Below, one piece after another: positions 37,584 to 45,602 of a DNA stretch of 64,000 bases. The translations under genes and the position numbers were made by a program. The first letter of the stretch is position 1, and each line of letters opens with the position of its first letter. Below the pieces are notes generated by a model. It was not told the DNA's origin, ran no database searches, and saw nothing but the letters and a program-made list of their open reading frames with translations. The DNA comes from Pseudomonadota bacterium. GTDB taxonomy: Bacteria; Pseudomonadota; Gammaproteobacteria; Burkholderiales; Gallionellaceae. The stretch lies in NCBI GenBank assembly GCA_021822115.1, contig JAJZSA010000001.1:49045-113044 (forward strand), read 5' to 3'.

Positions 37584-38771
37584 ATGTTGCGCAGATTGTT
37601 ACCCGACACCCCCAGCCCCAAGGTCAAGGCAGAACAGATCCGCCTGCTGTACGACCAGGGCACCACCATCCAGCTGCTGGGTATCGCCACCGGCTGCGTG
37701 GCGGTCTACATGTTCTGGGGCATCGTCGATCACGCGCAACTGCTGCTCTGGCTGAGCGTGCATCTGCTGCTCACGCTGGCCCGCCTGCTGCTCAACCACA
37801 ACTTCAAACGGGTACAGACCCGCACTGACAACCTTGACCGCTGGGGTCACTTCTACGTCATCGGCACCTTCCTGTCCGGACTGGTGTGGGGCAGCCTGTG
37901 TCTGTTCCTCGACCCCAGCTGGCCGCCGCCGGACCAGATCATCCTGTTCGCCATCTACACCGGCATCATCGCCGGCGCGTTCAACACCAACACCCCCTAC
38001 TTCATCGCCTTCCCCGCGTTCTATCTGCCGCCCGTGCTGTGGCTGTGCTACACCATGCTGCAACAACGCGCCGAAGGCTTCGCCACGCTGATCACACTGT
38101 TCGGCATCTACATCGTGCTGATGTACGTCTCCGCGCTGAAATTCCACGCCAGCCTCACACGCTCGCTGCTGCTGCGTTTCGAGAACGAAGGCCTGGCCAA
38201 CCGGCTCGCCCATTCCAACGTGAAACTGGCCACGCTGGCCGATACCGACGAACTCACCGGCCTCCGCAACCGCCGCGCCATGTTCAAACGCCTGAACGAA
38301 GAATGGAACCGCCATCATCGTGCGCGCAAACCGCTCACCCTGATGTACCTCGACATCGACTGCTTCAAGCAATACAACGACACCTACGGCCACGAATGCG
38401 GCGACCAGTGCATGGTGCGCATCGCCCAGTTGCTGCAAGACCACGCGCAACGCTCCAGCGACCTCGCCGCGCGCTTCGGCGGCGAAGAGTTCGCCCTCAT
38501 CCTGCCCGAGACCTCGCTCAAGGAAGCCGAACCCATCGCCGCCTCCATCCTGCAAGAACTGCACCTCTTGCAGATCCCGCACGCCACCTCCACCGTGGCC
38601 GGACACACCACCATCAGCATCGGCATCGCCGCGCTCATCCCCGACCGCCCGGACAACGACATCGTCCTGCGCCAGGCCGCCGATGAAGCCCTGTACAAAG
38701 CCAAGAACAGCGGCCGCAACCGCTTCATCGTCTCGCCCGACAGCCACGACTACGCCACCATCAGCGCCTGA
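37584..38771 (+). CDS. Membrane diguanylate cyclase (MASE-like sensor plus GGDEF)
   Basis: 395 residues. About six N-terminal membrane helices (residues 25-200) form a MASE-like sensor, followed by a coil and a GGDEF domain with [30 protein letters not shown] and [13 protein letters not shown]. The I-site RSSD lies five residues before GGEEF. Active-site residues are intact, so it should make c-di-GMP. The ATG at 37584 begins the membrane segment directly; the longer in-frame ORF upstream (37455) has a hydrophilic, Arg-rich extension and is less likely. Confidence 0.9.
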   Translation: MLRRLLPDTPSPKVKAEQIRLLYDQGTTIQLLGIATGCVAVYMFWGIVDHAQLLLWLSVHLLLTLARLLLNHNFKRVQTRTDNLDRWGHFYVIGTFLSGLVWGSLCLFLDPSWPPPDQIILFAIYTGIIAGAFNTNTPYFIAFPAFYLPPVLWLCYTMLQQRAEGFATLITLFGIYIVLMYVSALKFHASLTRSLLLRFENEGLANRLAHSNVKLATLADTDELTGLRNRRAMFKRLNEEWNRHHRARKPLTLMYLDIDCFKQYNDTYGHECGDQCMVRIAQLLQDHAQRSSDLAARFGGEEFALILPETSLKEAEPIAASILQELHLLQIPHATSTVAGHTTISIGIAALIPDRPDNDIVLRQAADEALYKAKNSGRNRFIVSPDSHDYATISA

Positions 38772-39158
38772 GCATCCGCGCAACCTATCGTTGCATTGAC
38801 ACACCCCGCATCGCTCCCCTAAAGTTCCGCCCCACTTGCAGATCTGCCCGCAGTACATCGCGCCGCACGCACGGCGCGAGGCTCACGGCAAAGTCCCCAG
38901 AACAGGATGGCTGGCGCAAGCAACGTCCCGCACAGATGGGAATCGCCGGCACTCGACCAAGGGGAAAGCAGTCAATGATCGCTTCAGTCGCGCAAATCGA
39001 ATCGCGCATGTTCCTCATCCGGGGAGAGAAGGTCATGCTCAGCCAGCACCTGGCTGAACTGTACGAGGTCGAGCCACGGGCGCTGAATCAGGCCGTCAAA
39101 CGCAATCTCGATCGCTTCCCCGAAGACTTCATGTTCCAACTCACACAAGAAGAATTCG

Positions 39159-39193
39159 CCAACTTGAAATCACAATTTGTGATTTCAAGTTGG
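39159..39193. repeat. Near-perfect 35-nt palindrome inside the ORF6N gene
   Basis: Arms of 17 nt, CCAACTTGAAATCACAA (39159-39175) and TTGTGATTTCAAGTTGG (39177-39193), surround one unpaired base. It codes for the conserved [12 protein letters not shown] part of the domain. It could be an operator-like site or a cruciform. Confidence 0.85.
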
Positions 39194-39284
39194 GGCGGCA
39201 TCCGTACTGCTCCTTACGCCTTTACCGCACAAGGCGTCGCCATGCTCTCCAGCGTCCTGCGCAGCGAGCGCGCCATCCAAGGCC

Positions 39285-39408
39285 GTCATTCCGGCGAAGG
39301 CCGGAATCCAGTCAATAAAAATACTCCGCGAAGCGGACTAAACCTTGGTGCTGTTCCACTTGCGTGGAATATATCAATCACCTGGATACCGGCCTTCGCC
39401 GGTATGAC
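39285..39408. repeat. Palindromic repeat family A, copy 2
   Basis: Left arm GTCATTCCGGCGAAGG...AATCCAG starting at 39285; right arm CTGGATACCGG...GGTATGAC ending at 39408, with a few mismatches between arms. It marks the point where the ORF6N gene is broken. Confidence 0.9.
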
Positions 39409-39565
39409 GGACTTTCGGCCAAATGGATTATCTGGATTCAAAGCCGTCTTTGACGGCCATCCACAATCTAATGAGCCCACCGGAAAACAAAAAGAAACGG
39501 CCCATCGGCTTTGCGCCATGGGAAAAACCATGACCCCAACTTCCAGCAAGTACCACGCTTACATC

Positions 39566-39598
39566 CCCTCTCCCGCCGGGAGAGGGCTAGGGTGAGGG
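39566..39598. repeat. Palindromic repeat family B, copy upstream of the methyltransferase
   Basis: CCCTCTCCC-GCC-GGGAGAGGG (39566-39586) followed by CTAGGGTGAGGG. Its 3' end supplies the GAGGG that precedes the methyltransferase start at 39606 and may act as ribosome binding site. Confidence 0.75.
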
Positions 39599-39605
39599 CA
39601 GAACC

Positions 39606-40424
39606 ATGAGCCAACCCAACAATCCACTCTCCGCCATCGAGCCGTGGGACCTCGTCGCCGTCGGCTATGCAGAGACCACCATGCTCATGTTCGAGCAATA
39701 CGCAGAAGAAGCCATCGCCGCCAGCCGCCTCAAACCCGGCGCGACCGTGCTGGATGTCGCCTGCGGCCCCGGCACGCTCGGACTCATCGCCGCACAAACG
39801 GCAGGCAAGGTGCACGGCATCGACTTCTCCGAATCCATGCTCGCCGTCTTCAAACAGAAGATCGCCCAAGCCGGACACGAGCACATCGAACTGCACTGCG
39901 GCGACGCGCAAGCCCTGCCCTATGCGGATGAGACATTCGACGCCGCCTTCTCACTGTTCGGCCTCATGTTCTTCCCCGACCGGGCAAAAGGCTTCGCCGA
40001 GATATACCGCACACTCAAACCCGGCGGCAGCATCGCCATCACCAGCTGGGCACCCGTAGACCAATCCCCCGCGATGATGACCATGTTCGGCGCACTACGC
40101 GCCATGAACCCCAACCTGCCCCAACCGCAACGCTCCGTCACCACACTCGAAAATCCCGAACGCTTCAAGCAAGAAATGATCGATGCCGGTTTCCGCAACG
40201 TCGAGATACGCCTTGTGACTAAAGCCTTCCCCCTCCTGCCCGTCGATGAATTCTGGGACTTCATGGTCAAAGGCAGTGCGCCGATCCAGATGATGAAAAA
40301 AGGATTGGGTGAAGAGGTGTGGCGCGAGAAAGAATTGCTGGCGCTGGCTTGGCTGGAAGAGACACTGCCTACGCTGAAGAGGCCGCTAACATCGGATGCT
40401 TGGTTAGGGGTGGGGGGGAAATAA
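39606..40424 (+). CDS. Class I SAM-dependent methyltransferase
   Basis: 272 residues. The SAM-binding motif I is VLDVACGPGTLGL, motif II contains VHGIDFSESMLA, and motif III-like residues are in GDAQALPYADETFDAAFSLFG, typical of Methyltransf_11 enzymes. The C-terminal part is helical with FWDFMVKGSAPIQMM. The substrate is not predictable; UbiE-like or small-molecule methylation is possible. Located between the broken ORF6N gene and the HigBA pair. Confidence 0.88.
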   Translation: MSQPNNPLSAIEPWDLVAVGYAETTMLMFEQYAEEAIAASRLKPGATVLDVACGPGTLGLIAAQTAGKVHGIDFSESMLAVFKQKIAQAGHEHIELHCGDAQALPYADETFDAAFSLFGLMFFPDRAKGFAEIYRTLKPGGSIAITSWAPVDQSPAMMTMFGALRAMNPNLPQPQRSVTTLENPERFKQEMIDAGFRNVEIRLVTKAFPLLPVDEFWDFMVKGSAPIQMMKKGLGEEVWREKELLALAWLEETLPTLKRPLTSDAWLGVGGK

Positions 40425-40453
40425 TTGCGATGTGTAACATACCACGCTACAAT
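40425..40453 (+). promoter_or_regulatory. Putative higBA promoter and operator
   Basis: TTGCGA (40425-40430) and TACAAT (40448-40453) are separated by 17 bp just upstream of higB. The stretch TGTAACATACCACGCTACA between 40433 and 40451 has a TGTA...TACA dyad that could bind HigA. Confidence 0.5.
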
Positions 40454-40461
40454 CAATCGCC

Positions 40462-40740
40462 ATGATAAAGAGCTTTGCACACAAGGGCATCAAGACGTTT
40501 TTCGAAACGGGATCGAAAGCCGGAATCCAGGCAGCGCATGCTCCTAAATTGCGCCTACAACTGGCTGCGTTGAATCGTGCAAGAAAACCCGATGACATGG
40601 CGGCCCCAAGCTGGCGGCTGCATGCCCTGAAAGGCAACTTGGCAGGACACTGGGCAATCACGGTCAATGGCAACTGGCGTCTCACCTTCCGTTTCGAGAA
40701 TGGCGATGCGCTGTTGGTGGATTATCAGGACTATCACTGA
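40462..40740 (+). CDS. higB: HigB-type toxin (RelE/ParE superfamily mRNA interferase)
   Basis: 92 residues: IKSFAHKGIKTFFETGSKAGI opening, then KLRLQLAALNRARKPDDM and GHWAITVNGNWRLTFRFENGDALLVDYQDYH, the standard HigB core with the conserved NGNWRLTF segment and C-terminal YH. It cleaves mRNA at the ribosome in this family. The toxin-before-antitoxin order is typical of HigBA. The gene follows its promoter with a very short leader. Confidence 0.93.
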   Translation: MIKSFAHKGIKTFFETGSKAGIQAAHAPKLRLQLAALNRARKPDDMAAPSWRLHALKGNLAGHWAITVNGNWRLTFRFENGDALLVDYQDYH

Positions 40741-40751
40741 GAGGTAACAAA

Positions 40752-41033
40752 ATGGCGACTATGCACAACCCGCCGCATCCCGGCGAAATACTGCGCGAAT
40801 GGCTGGGCGACATGAGCGTAACCGACGCGGCACAAAGACTCGGCATCGCGCGCGCCACGCTCTCGCGCGTATTGAACGGCTCTTCCGGCATATCGGCAGA
40901 CATGGCCTTGCGCCTGCAAGCCGCATTGGGCACCAGCCCGGAAATGTGGATGGGGCTACAGGATGATTATGAACTGTGGCTTGCCGCCAAGAGCAAAAGG
41001 CCGCGCATCCAGCCGTTTCCGCTGGCGGCGTGA
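40752..41033 (+). CDS. higA: HigA-type antitoxin, XRE family
   Basis: 93 residues with HPGEILREWLGDMSVTDAAQRLGIARATLSRVLNG, the HigA opening and helix-turn-helix, and the usual MALRLQAALGTSPEMWMGLQ segment. It neutralises HigB and represses the operon. Located 11 bp after higB. Confidence 0.95.
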   Translation: MATMHNPPHPGEILREWLGDMSVTDAAQRLGIARATLSRVLNGSSGISADMALRLQAALGTSPEMWMGLQDDYELWLAAKSKRPRIQPFPLAA

Positions 41034-41061
41034 AGCCGTGGTCTGACTCCGGCCATTCAAA

Positions 41062-41355
41062 ATGAAAAAAGAGAAACTAAAAATCACTGAATCCTGCGGC
41101 AACGTATTCCTCGATCTTGGCTTCTCGCCGGAAGAAGCCGCCATTCTCACCATGCGCTCTCAATTGATGGGGGAGTTGCGCATCAAAATCCGCGACATGG
41201 AATGGACACAAGCAGAAGCCGCACAAGTACTCGGCATCTCGCAATCGCGCGTCTCCGACCTGATACGCAGCAAGTTCGAGAAATTCAGTTTGGACATGCT
41301 GATCACGCTGGCGACCAGAGCGGGGAAGAAAGTTGAATTGAAGATGGCGGCTTGA
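41062..41355 (+). CDS. XRE-family HTH, HigA2-like orphan antitoxin
   Basis: 97 residues with an N-terminal SCGNVFLDLGFSPEEAA segment, the PF13744-type HTH region WTQAEAAQVLGISQSRVSDLIRSKFEKFSLD and a KVELKMA end. This is the antitoxin half of HigB2A2-like pairs, but the gene just upstream is higA, not a RelE toxin, so no cognate toxin is seen. It may repress transcription of the neighbouring cassette or provide anti-addiction. Confidence 0.85.
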   Translation: MKKEKLKITESCGNVFLDLGFSPEEAAILTMRSQLMGELRIKIRDMEWTQAEAAQVLGISQSRVSDLIRSKFEKFSLDMLITLATRAGKKVELKMAA

Positions 41356-41361
41356 AAAATC

Positions 41362-41384
41362 AATTGCGATGCTGACTCCATATC
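41362..41384 (+). repeat. Short repeat TTGCGATGCTGACTCC
   Basis: AATTGCGATGCTGACTCCAT begins 6 bp after the stop of the HTH gene. A near-identical copy follows the next HTH gene (41733), and a shorter one lies at 72-90. Confidence 0.6.
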
Positions 41385-41422
41385 GCCCTCTGGAAATCGC
41401 GCGGCAAATTTAGGAGATCATC

Positions 41423-41725
41423 ATGGCAAAAACCAAACTGAAAAAATGGGACAGCGCCGAACACCTGAAAACCGATGAAGACATGGCGCTCTATCTCGAA
41501 GCCTGTCTAGAAGAAGCAGGCGACGATGCCGCCTTCATCGCCAAAGCGCTCGGCAACATCGCCCGCGCCAAGGGCATGCCCCAACTGGCAAAGGAAACCG
41601 GGCTGGCGCGTGAAAGCCTGTACAAGGCGCTATCGGGAGAAGGCAACCCAAGCTTTGCAACCATCCTGAAAGTGACGAATGCGCTGGGGATCAAGCTGCA
41701 TGCGCAAAGCGCGCAGGTGGGATGA
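41423..41725 (+). CDS. Addiction-module antidote protein, COG3636 type, orphan
   Basis: 100 residues: LKKWDSAEHLKTDEDMALYL opening and the HTH region LGNIARAKGMPQLAKETGLARESLYKALSGEGNP, then FATILKVTNALGIKL. This is the antitoxin of the COG3657/COG3636 pair, whose toxin is normally encoded directly upstream. Here the upstream gene is another antitoxin, so the toxin is absent. AGGAGATC precedes the ATG. Confidence 0.88.
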   Translation: MAKTKLKKWDSAEHLKTDEDMALYLEACLEEAGDDAAFIAKALGNIARAKGMPQLAKETGLARESLYKALSGEGNPSFATILKVTNALGIKLHAQSAQVG

Positions 41726-41732
41726 GAAGAAC

Positions 41733-41755
41733 AAGTGCGATGCTGACCCCATATC
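41733..41755 (+). repeat. Short repeat GTGCGATGCTGACCCC
   Basis: AAGTGCGATGCTGACCCCAT begins 7 bp after the stop of the second HTH gene, in the same relative place as the copy at 41362. Confidence 0.6.
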
Positions 41756-41793
41756 ATCCGAGATTCATCCGAGATTGAAGAGGTATATTAGTT

Positions 41794-42987
41794 ATGAGTA
41801 CAGAGTTTTCTTTTTCGCAAATCGCCACAAGTGACAGTCCATTGCTGGATGTTATTTTTGTTCACGGTCTAACTGGCGATGCCCAACAAACGTGGACATG
41901 CCCAGAAGATAATACTTTTTGGCCCGCATGGCTGAAAGATGATGTCAAACACATTTCTATTTATACCTTGGGTTATCCAACCAGCATGTTTGAAAAGTGG
42001 GCCAAGAAGGAAATGGATATCTTTGAGCGTGCGACTAATGTTCTTGAACATCTTGCCGCGAAGCAAATTGGTGATAAACCTATTGCATTTATTACGCACA
42101 GTCTGGGAGGAATCCTGACAAAAATTCTACTTAGGAAAGCTAGCAACTCATCAGAAAAGGACTTTAAACAGGTAGCCGATTCAACACGTTTGGTTATGTT
42201 TTTGGCCACGCCGCATACCGGCTCAGGCCTTGCATCCATCCTAAAGCACCTTCCTTTCACTTCAAAAAATATTGAACTCCTAGCAAATGAAACTGGGTTT
42301 TTAGAAGATTTGAATAATAGCTATAGAGCCTATGCCAACGACAAGAGCAATAAACTTTCAACGAAAGTCTACTATGAAAAGTACCTCACAAAAGGCATTG
42401 CCACCGTAGTTACGAGAGAGTCTGCCGACCCTGGAGTAAGCGGCACAGAACCAGTTCCTGTTGACAAGGATCATATCAACATATGCAAACCAGCGAACAA
42501 AGAAGACATCGTCTACCTTGGGATAAAACGCCACATTCAAAACACATTAGAGGAAATTAGCAATGAATCAAGCCAAGCCAATGGTAAGTTTGTTGGAGCC
42601 AACTACAGCAAGAAATCGGATGGAGATAGAAGAGACTTATTGCAGAAGCTTATAGATTCCGACAGAGAGCATGAATACGCTATTGCCAATGATGCACAGA
42701 ATTCATTTGCACGAGACTACGCAAAAACTGGCTTATTTTCTGCAGCGCGAAATGATCATGAGGCATTACTCTCGGAAGTGGAAACACGGTTTGTTACTCA
42801 TGTATATCTTCCATTGATATGTAAAGGTGCATCCGACAATGCTATTCGAATGGCATTGCAATCCGATGTAATAGACGCACTCGCATTAAAGTGCATAGGT
42901 GAAACAAAATTCTCTGCCAGAATAGTCCTGAATGCGCTTTACTACCTGACGGAGCAATGCCATATCAGATGGGACCCCGCAAAATGA
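41794..42987 (+). CDS. ABC-three-component system effector: alpha/beta hydrolase with ABC-3C C-terminal domain
   Basis: 397 residues. Residues 15-250 are an alpha/beta hydrolase: oxyanion VHGLTGD (23-29), nucleophile elbow THSLGG with Ser103, FLATPHTGSG, and a candidate catalytic His227 in DKDHINIC, resembling SERAC1/PGAP1-like lipid esterases. Residues 280-397 match the C-terminal domain that marks ABC-3C proteins: NSFARDYAKTGLFSAARN, YLPLICKGASDNAI and the terminal YYLTEQCHIRWD. It overlaps the next gene by four bases. Codon and base composition are clearly AT-richer than flanking genes, consistent with horizontal transfer. Predicted role: the effector, held inactive until the partner ATPase senses invasion. 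This is inferred. Confidence 0.82.
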   Translation: MSTEFSFSQIATSDSPLLDVIFVHGLTGDAQQTWTCPEDNTFWPAWLKDDVKHISIYTLGYPTSMFEKWAKKEMDIFERATNVLEHLAAKQIGDKPIAFITHSLGGILTKILLRKASNSSEKDFKQVADSTRLVMFLATPHTGSGLASILKHLPFTSKNIELLANETGFLEDLNNSYRAYANDKSNKLSTKVYYEKYLTKGIATVVTRESADPGVSGTEPVPVDKDHINICKPANKEDIVYLGIKRHIQNTLEEISNESSQANGKFVGANYSKKSDGDRRDLLQKLIDSDREHEYAIANDAQNSFARDYAKTGLFSAARNDHEALLSEVETRFVTHVYLPLICKGASDNAIRMALQSDVIDALALKCIGETKFSARIVLNALYYLTEQCHIRWDPAK

Positions 42988-43481
42988 CTATGCGCTTATG
43001 GTACCCCCAATTGGATGTATTTGATGCTGCTCGCCGCCTCGGCACATTGCTGCTTCACTTTGAAGAGCCTCCAGGAGCGGAGCGGCTTTATATTGCAGAC
43101 TTCTTTCTCGCCAACCCCCCATTGCTACACAAAACCACAATGCCGATGGAAATGCGCCAAGCATTTCTAAAACTTTCCATTCCAAAACCAGAGAAGACTT
43201 TTGTAAGCTACCCCTCTCCGACACTCTTATTCCACAAAATGGAACCCATTCAAAAAGATGCCATAGAGGCCCTTTTAGGCAAGGATCTGGTCTCAAGAGA
43301 GCACATAAGAAATGGCAAAGTTTCCCTAACCGAAAAGGGAATAAGAATTTTCTCGACACATGCCATGCATACGATCGCCGAGAAAGAATTAAGCATTTTT
43401 CTTGCAACTAATTTTGCCGCGCATGCAGCGCCTGGCAACAGTGACCTTCGTAGCCGAACCGGACTGAGGAGACCAGTTTGA
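42984..43481 (+). CDS. ABC-three-component system middle component
   Basis: 165 residues from the ATG at 42984, which overlaps the TGA of the effector gene (ATGA). The sequence begins RLWYPQLDVFDAARRLG, has a GAERLYIADFFLANPP stretch typical of middle components, and a C-terminal winged-helix-like segment (IQKDAIEALLGKDLVSREHI then GKVSLTEKGI). No enzymatic motif. It likely bridges the effector and the ATPase. The assignment rests on position, size and these patterns. Confidence 0.75.
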   Translation: MTMRLWYPQLDVFDAARRLGTLLLHFEEPPGAERLYIADFFLANPPLLHKTTMPMEMRQAFLKLSIPKPEKTFVSYPSPTLLFHKMEPIQKDAIEALLGKDLVSREHIRNGKVSLTEKGIRIFSTHAMHTIAEKELSIFLATNFAAHAAPGNSDLRSRTGLRRPV

Positions 43482-45394
43482 TGAATGCAATAAAACCACT
43501 CCTGCTAAATAGACTAAGAGTGCTTCGCCTTGGATATGCTTTATATGACCAGAGATTTCACGAGGGGGTCAATATCATTCGCGGGCAAAATGGTTCCGGC
43601 AAATCAACCATTTCAGATTTTATATTTTTCATTTTGGGGGGAGAGTTTGACGACTGGAAAGAGGCCGCCAGACGATGCGATGAAGTACAAGCCGAAATTG
43701 ACACTCCAAATGGAAAATTGACACTGAAGCGACGTACTGATTCAAAGCTTGCACCGATTCATATCTTTTTTGGAAGTATGGAAGAAGCATCCATACATGC
43801 ATTAGATGGCTGGCAACCTTTTCCAATTAGGCGCCAAGGTGGGAAAGAAAGCTTTTCACAGGTGTTATTTCGCTCACTCATGATACCGGAGGCCCAAAGT
43901 GAGGGGGCCTCAAACATAACCATGCACCAATTGCTAAGACTCTGTTATTCAGATCAAAGAACGCCTGCGACCAGACTATTCCGATTTGAGTTCTTTGATA
44001 ATCAGAACATCCGCGAGGCTGTCGGTGATTTAGTTTGCGGCATTAGTGGCTATGAAATCTATGAGATAGGGTTGCAGCTACGAGACCTTGAAAAAAAGCT
44101 CGGCGAGGTTAGCACAAGACTGTCTGGTTTACTCAAAGCATTGCCGCCGGATGCGGCACTGCAAACATCAACAGGCATTTATTCGAGGATTAATGATCTC
44201 AGCTTAGAGAAGAAACAACTACTCAAAGAAGTTGATGAAGTTAATCAACGGATAGCTTCTGAAACTGTCGACATGTACCTTAAGGATCGCCACCGCGAGC
44301 AAAATAAAATCGCATCTGAGCGAAACCAAATAACAGAACTAGAGTACAGCATTAGCAAGCTGGAGTTTGAGTTAAGGGAAATCCAAGAATTTCTAGCGTA
44401 CCTTGGAGAATTAGCTGCCAAACTTAAATTATCTGAGGAAGCCCGTAATGTTATTGGGAGCATAGAGTTTGAGCACTGTCCTGCATGCGGAAAGAAGTTA
44501 TCTTCAGATGTTGCTCATGGACACTGCATTGTATGCAAGCTGCCTATGGATGCTGAGAATGAAAAGTCGAGATACAACCAAATTCGGCTTGATCTTGAAA
44601 TACAAACCAGAGAATCAAGGCAGCTAGCTACTCAAAAAGAAACATCTCTAAATAAAACAAAGCAAGAATTGAGATCGCGCATTGCAACTCATGAGCGTGA
44701 AATGACAAATTTCGATCTGAAATACGCTGGAGCAAACGGACCGCGAGAAGCCTATCTTGCCAAGAGAATCGGTCGAATTGGCCAGATTGAAGCAGAGATT
44801 GATTATTTAACAAAAGGACTGGGTATAGCGAATGAGATTGACACCCTGAACGAAAAGAAGAGCACATTGCAAACCAGCGTTGATAAGTTGAAGCAACGAA
44901 ACCAAGCATTGAATAGGCAGGCAACCATCCGTCGAAATACAGCTCTCTCTGAAATTTCCGATCTCGCTGTATCTCTTTTACATTCTGACATGAAGCGCCA
45001 GGATGAGTTTGAAGTCTGCCAAAAAGTAGAATTAGACTTTGTTACGGATTCAATATCAGTTGATGGTCACGTAAATTTTGCAGAAAGTAGCAATGTATTT
45101 TTGAAGAACTCTGCAATCTTGTCTGTATTCCTCGCAGCTTGCAGCGATAGCACCTTTCACCACCCTCGTTTTCTATTGATAGACAACATAGAAGACAAAG
45201 GCATGGAGCTTGAGCGAAGCCACCTCTTCCAGAAACTAGTGGTAGAACGAGCAACAGGGCTTGAAGTGCCTTTTCAGATAATCTTTACAACATCAATGAT
45301 GAATCCAAATTTGGAACTCGATGATTACGTTATCGGACCTGCTTACACAAAGGAACAAAGAACTTTGAATTTCTATTCGAGCACTAGTAATTAA
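43481..45394 (+). CDS. ABC-three-component system ATPase (Rad50/SMC-like, zinc-hook)
   Basis: 637 residues from the ATG at 43481 (GAGGAG at 43466-43471), overlapping the middle-component stop by one base. Walker A is GQNGSGKST at 35-43; Walker B is FLLIDNIED with Asp568, with Asn rather than Glu following. The middle is a long coiled coil broken by a four-Cys zinc ribbon, CPACGKK (Cys333, 336) and CIVC (Cys349, 352). The canonical LSGG signature is not evident near FLKNSAILSVFLAAC. Such SMC-like ATPases act as the sensor in ABC-3C systems. Strongly AT-rich. Confidence 0.83.
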   Translation: MNAIKPLLLNRLRVLRLGYALYDQRFHEGVNIIRGQNGSGKSTISDFIFFILGGEFDDWKEAARRCDEVQAEIDTPNGKLTLKRRTDSKLAPIHIFFGSMEEASIHALDGWQPFPIRRQGGKESFSQVLFRSLMIPEAQSEGASNITMHQLLRLCYSDQRTPATRLFRFEFFDNQNIREAVGDLVCGISGYEIYEIGLQLRDLEKKLGEVSTRLSGLLKALPPDAALQTSTGIYSRINDLSLEKKQLLKEVDEVNQRIASETVDMYLKDRHREQNKIASERNQITELEYSISKLEFELREIQEFLAYLGELAAKLKLSEEARNVIGSIEFEHCPACGKKLSSDVAHGHCIVCKLPMDAENEKSRYNQIRLDLEIQTRESRQLATQKETSLNKTKQELRSRIATHEREMTNFDLKYAGANGPREAYLAKRIGRIGQIEAEIDYLTKGLGIANEIDTLNEKKSTLQTSVDKLKQRNQALNRQATIRRNTALSEISDLAVSLLHSDMKRQDEFEVCQKVELDFVTDSISVDGHVNFAESSNVFLKNSAILSVFLAACSDSTFHHPRFLLIDNIEDKGMELERSHLFQKLVVERATGLEVPFQIIFTTSMMNPNLELDDYVIGPAYTKEQRTLNFYSSTSN

Positions 45395-45420
45395 GGAGCA
45401 GTTTCGCATTACCCCGCAGT

Positions 45421-45447
45421 AAAAAGCCCGGCATCGCCGGGCTTTTT
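45421..45447. terminator. Strong intrinsic terminator after the ABC-3C cassette
   Basis: AAAAAGCCCGGC-ATC-GCCGGGCTTTTT: a perfect 12-bp inverted repeat with a 3-nt loop and T-run, starting 26 bp after the ATPase stop. Works in either direction. Confidence 0.92.
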
Positions 45448-45537
45448 CTATTCTGCATTGCGTACCGATCTTGGTTCTCGCCCGTCACGTCCTCTGCGTC
45501 ACATAGAACTTAGGGATCAAAGGTAAACGCCCTCCTC

Positions 45538-45543
45538 TATAAT
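45538..45543 (+). promoter_or_regulatory. Candidate -10 box for apeB
   Basis: TATAAT lies 59 bp upstream of the apeB start. The -35 region is not clear, so support is weak. Confidence 0.3.
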
Positions 45544-45602
45544 CCTTCCCGCAAAGCAGTTTCGTACTGCGCCCGTCTATCCACATTGCCCAAGAATGCA
45601 CT

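Larger units (their letters stand above)
38975..39595 (+). pseudogene. ORF6N-domain gene, C-terminus overwritten by a palindromic repeat
   Basis: The first about 103 residues are an ORF6N domain ([73 protein letters not shown]), a DNA-binding module found in phage and mobile-element regulators. Just after ...RAIQ at 39285 a family A palindrome begins, and the remaining frame encodes repeat-derived residues ([20 protein letters not shown]) and then unrelated sequence up to 39595. The normal C-terminal region is missing, so the gene is probably non-functional or encodes only the ORF6N domain. AAGGGGAAAG lies upstream of the ATG at 38975. Confidence 0.7.
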
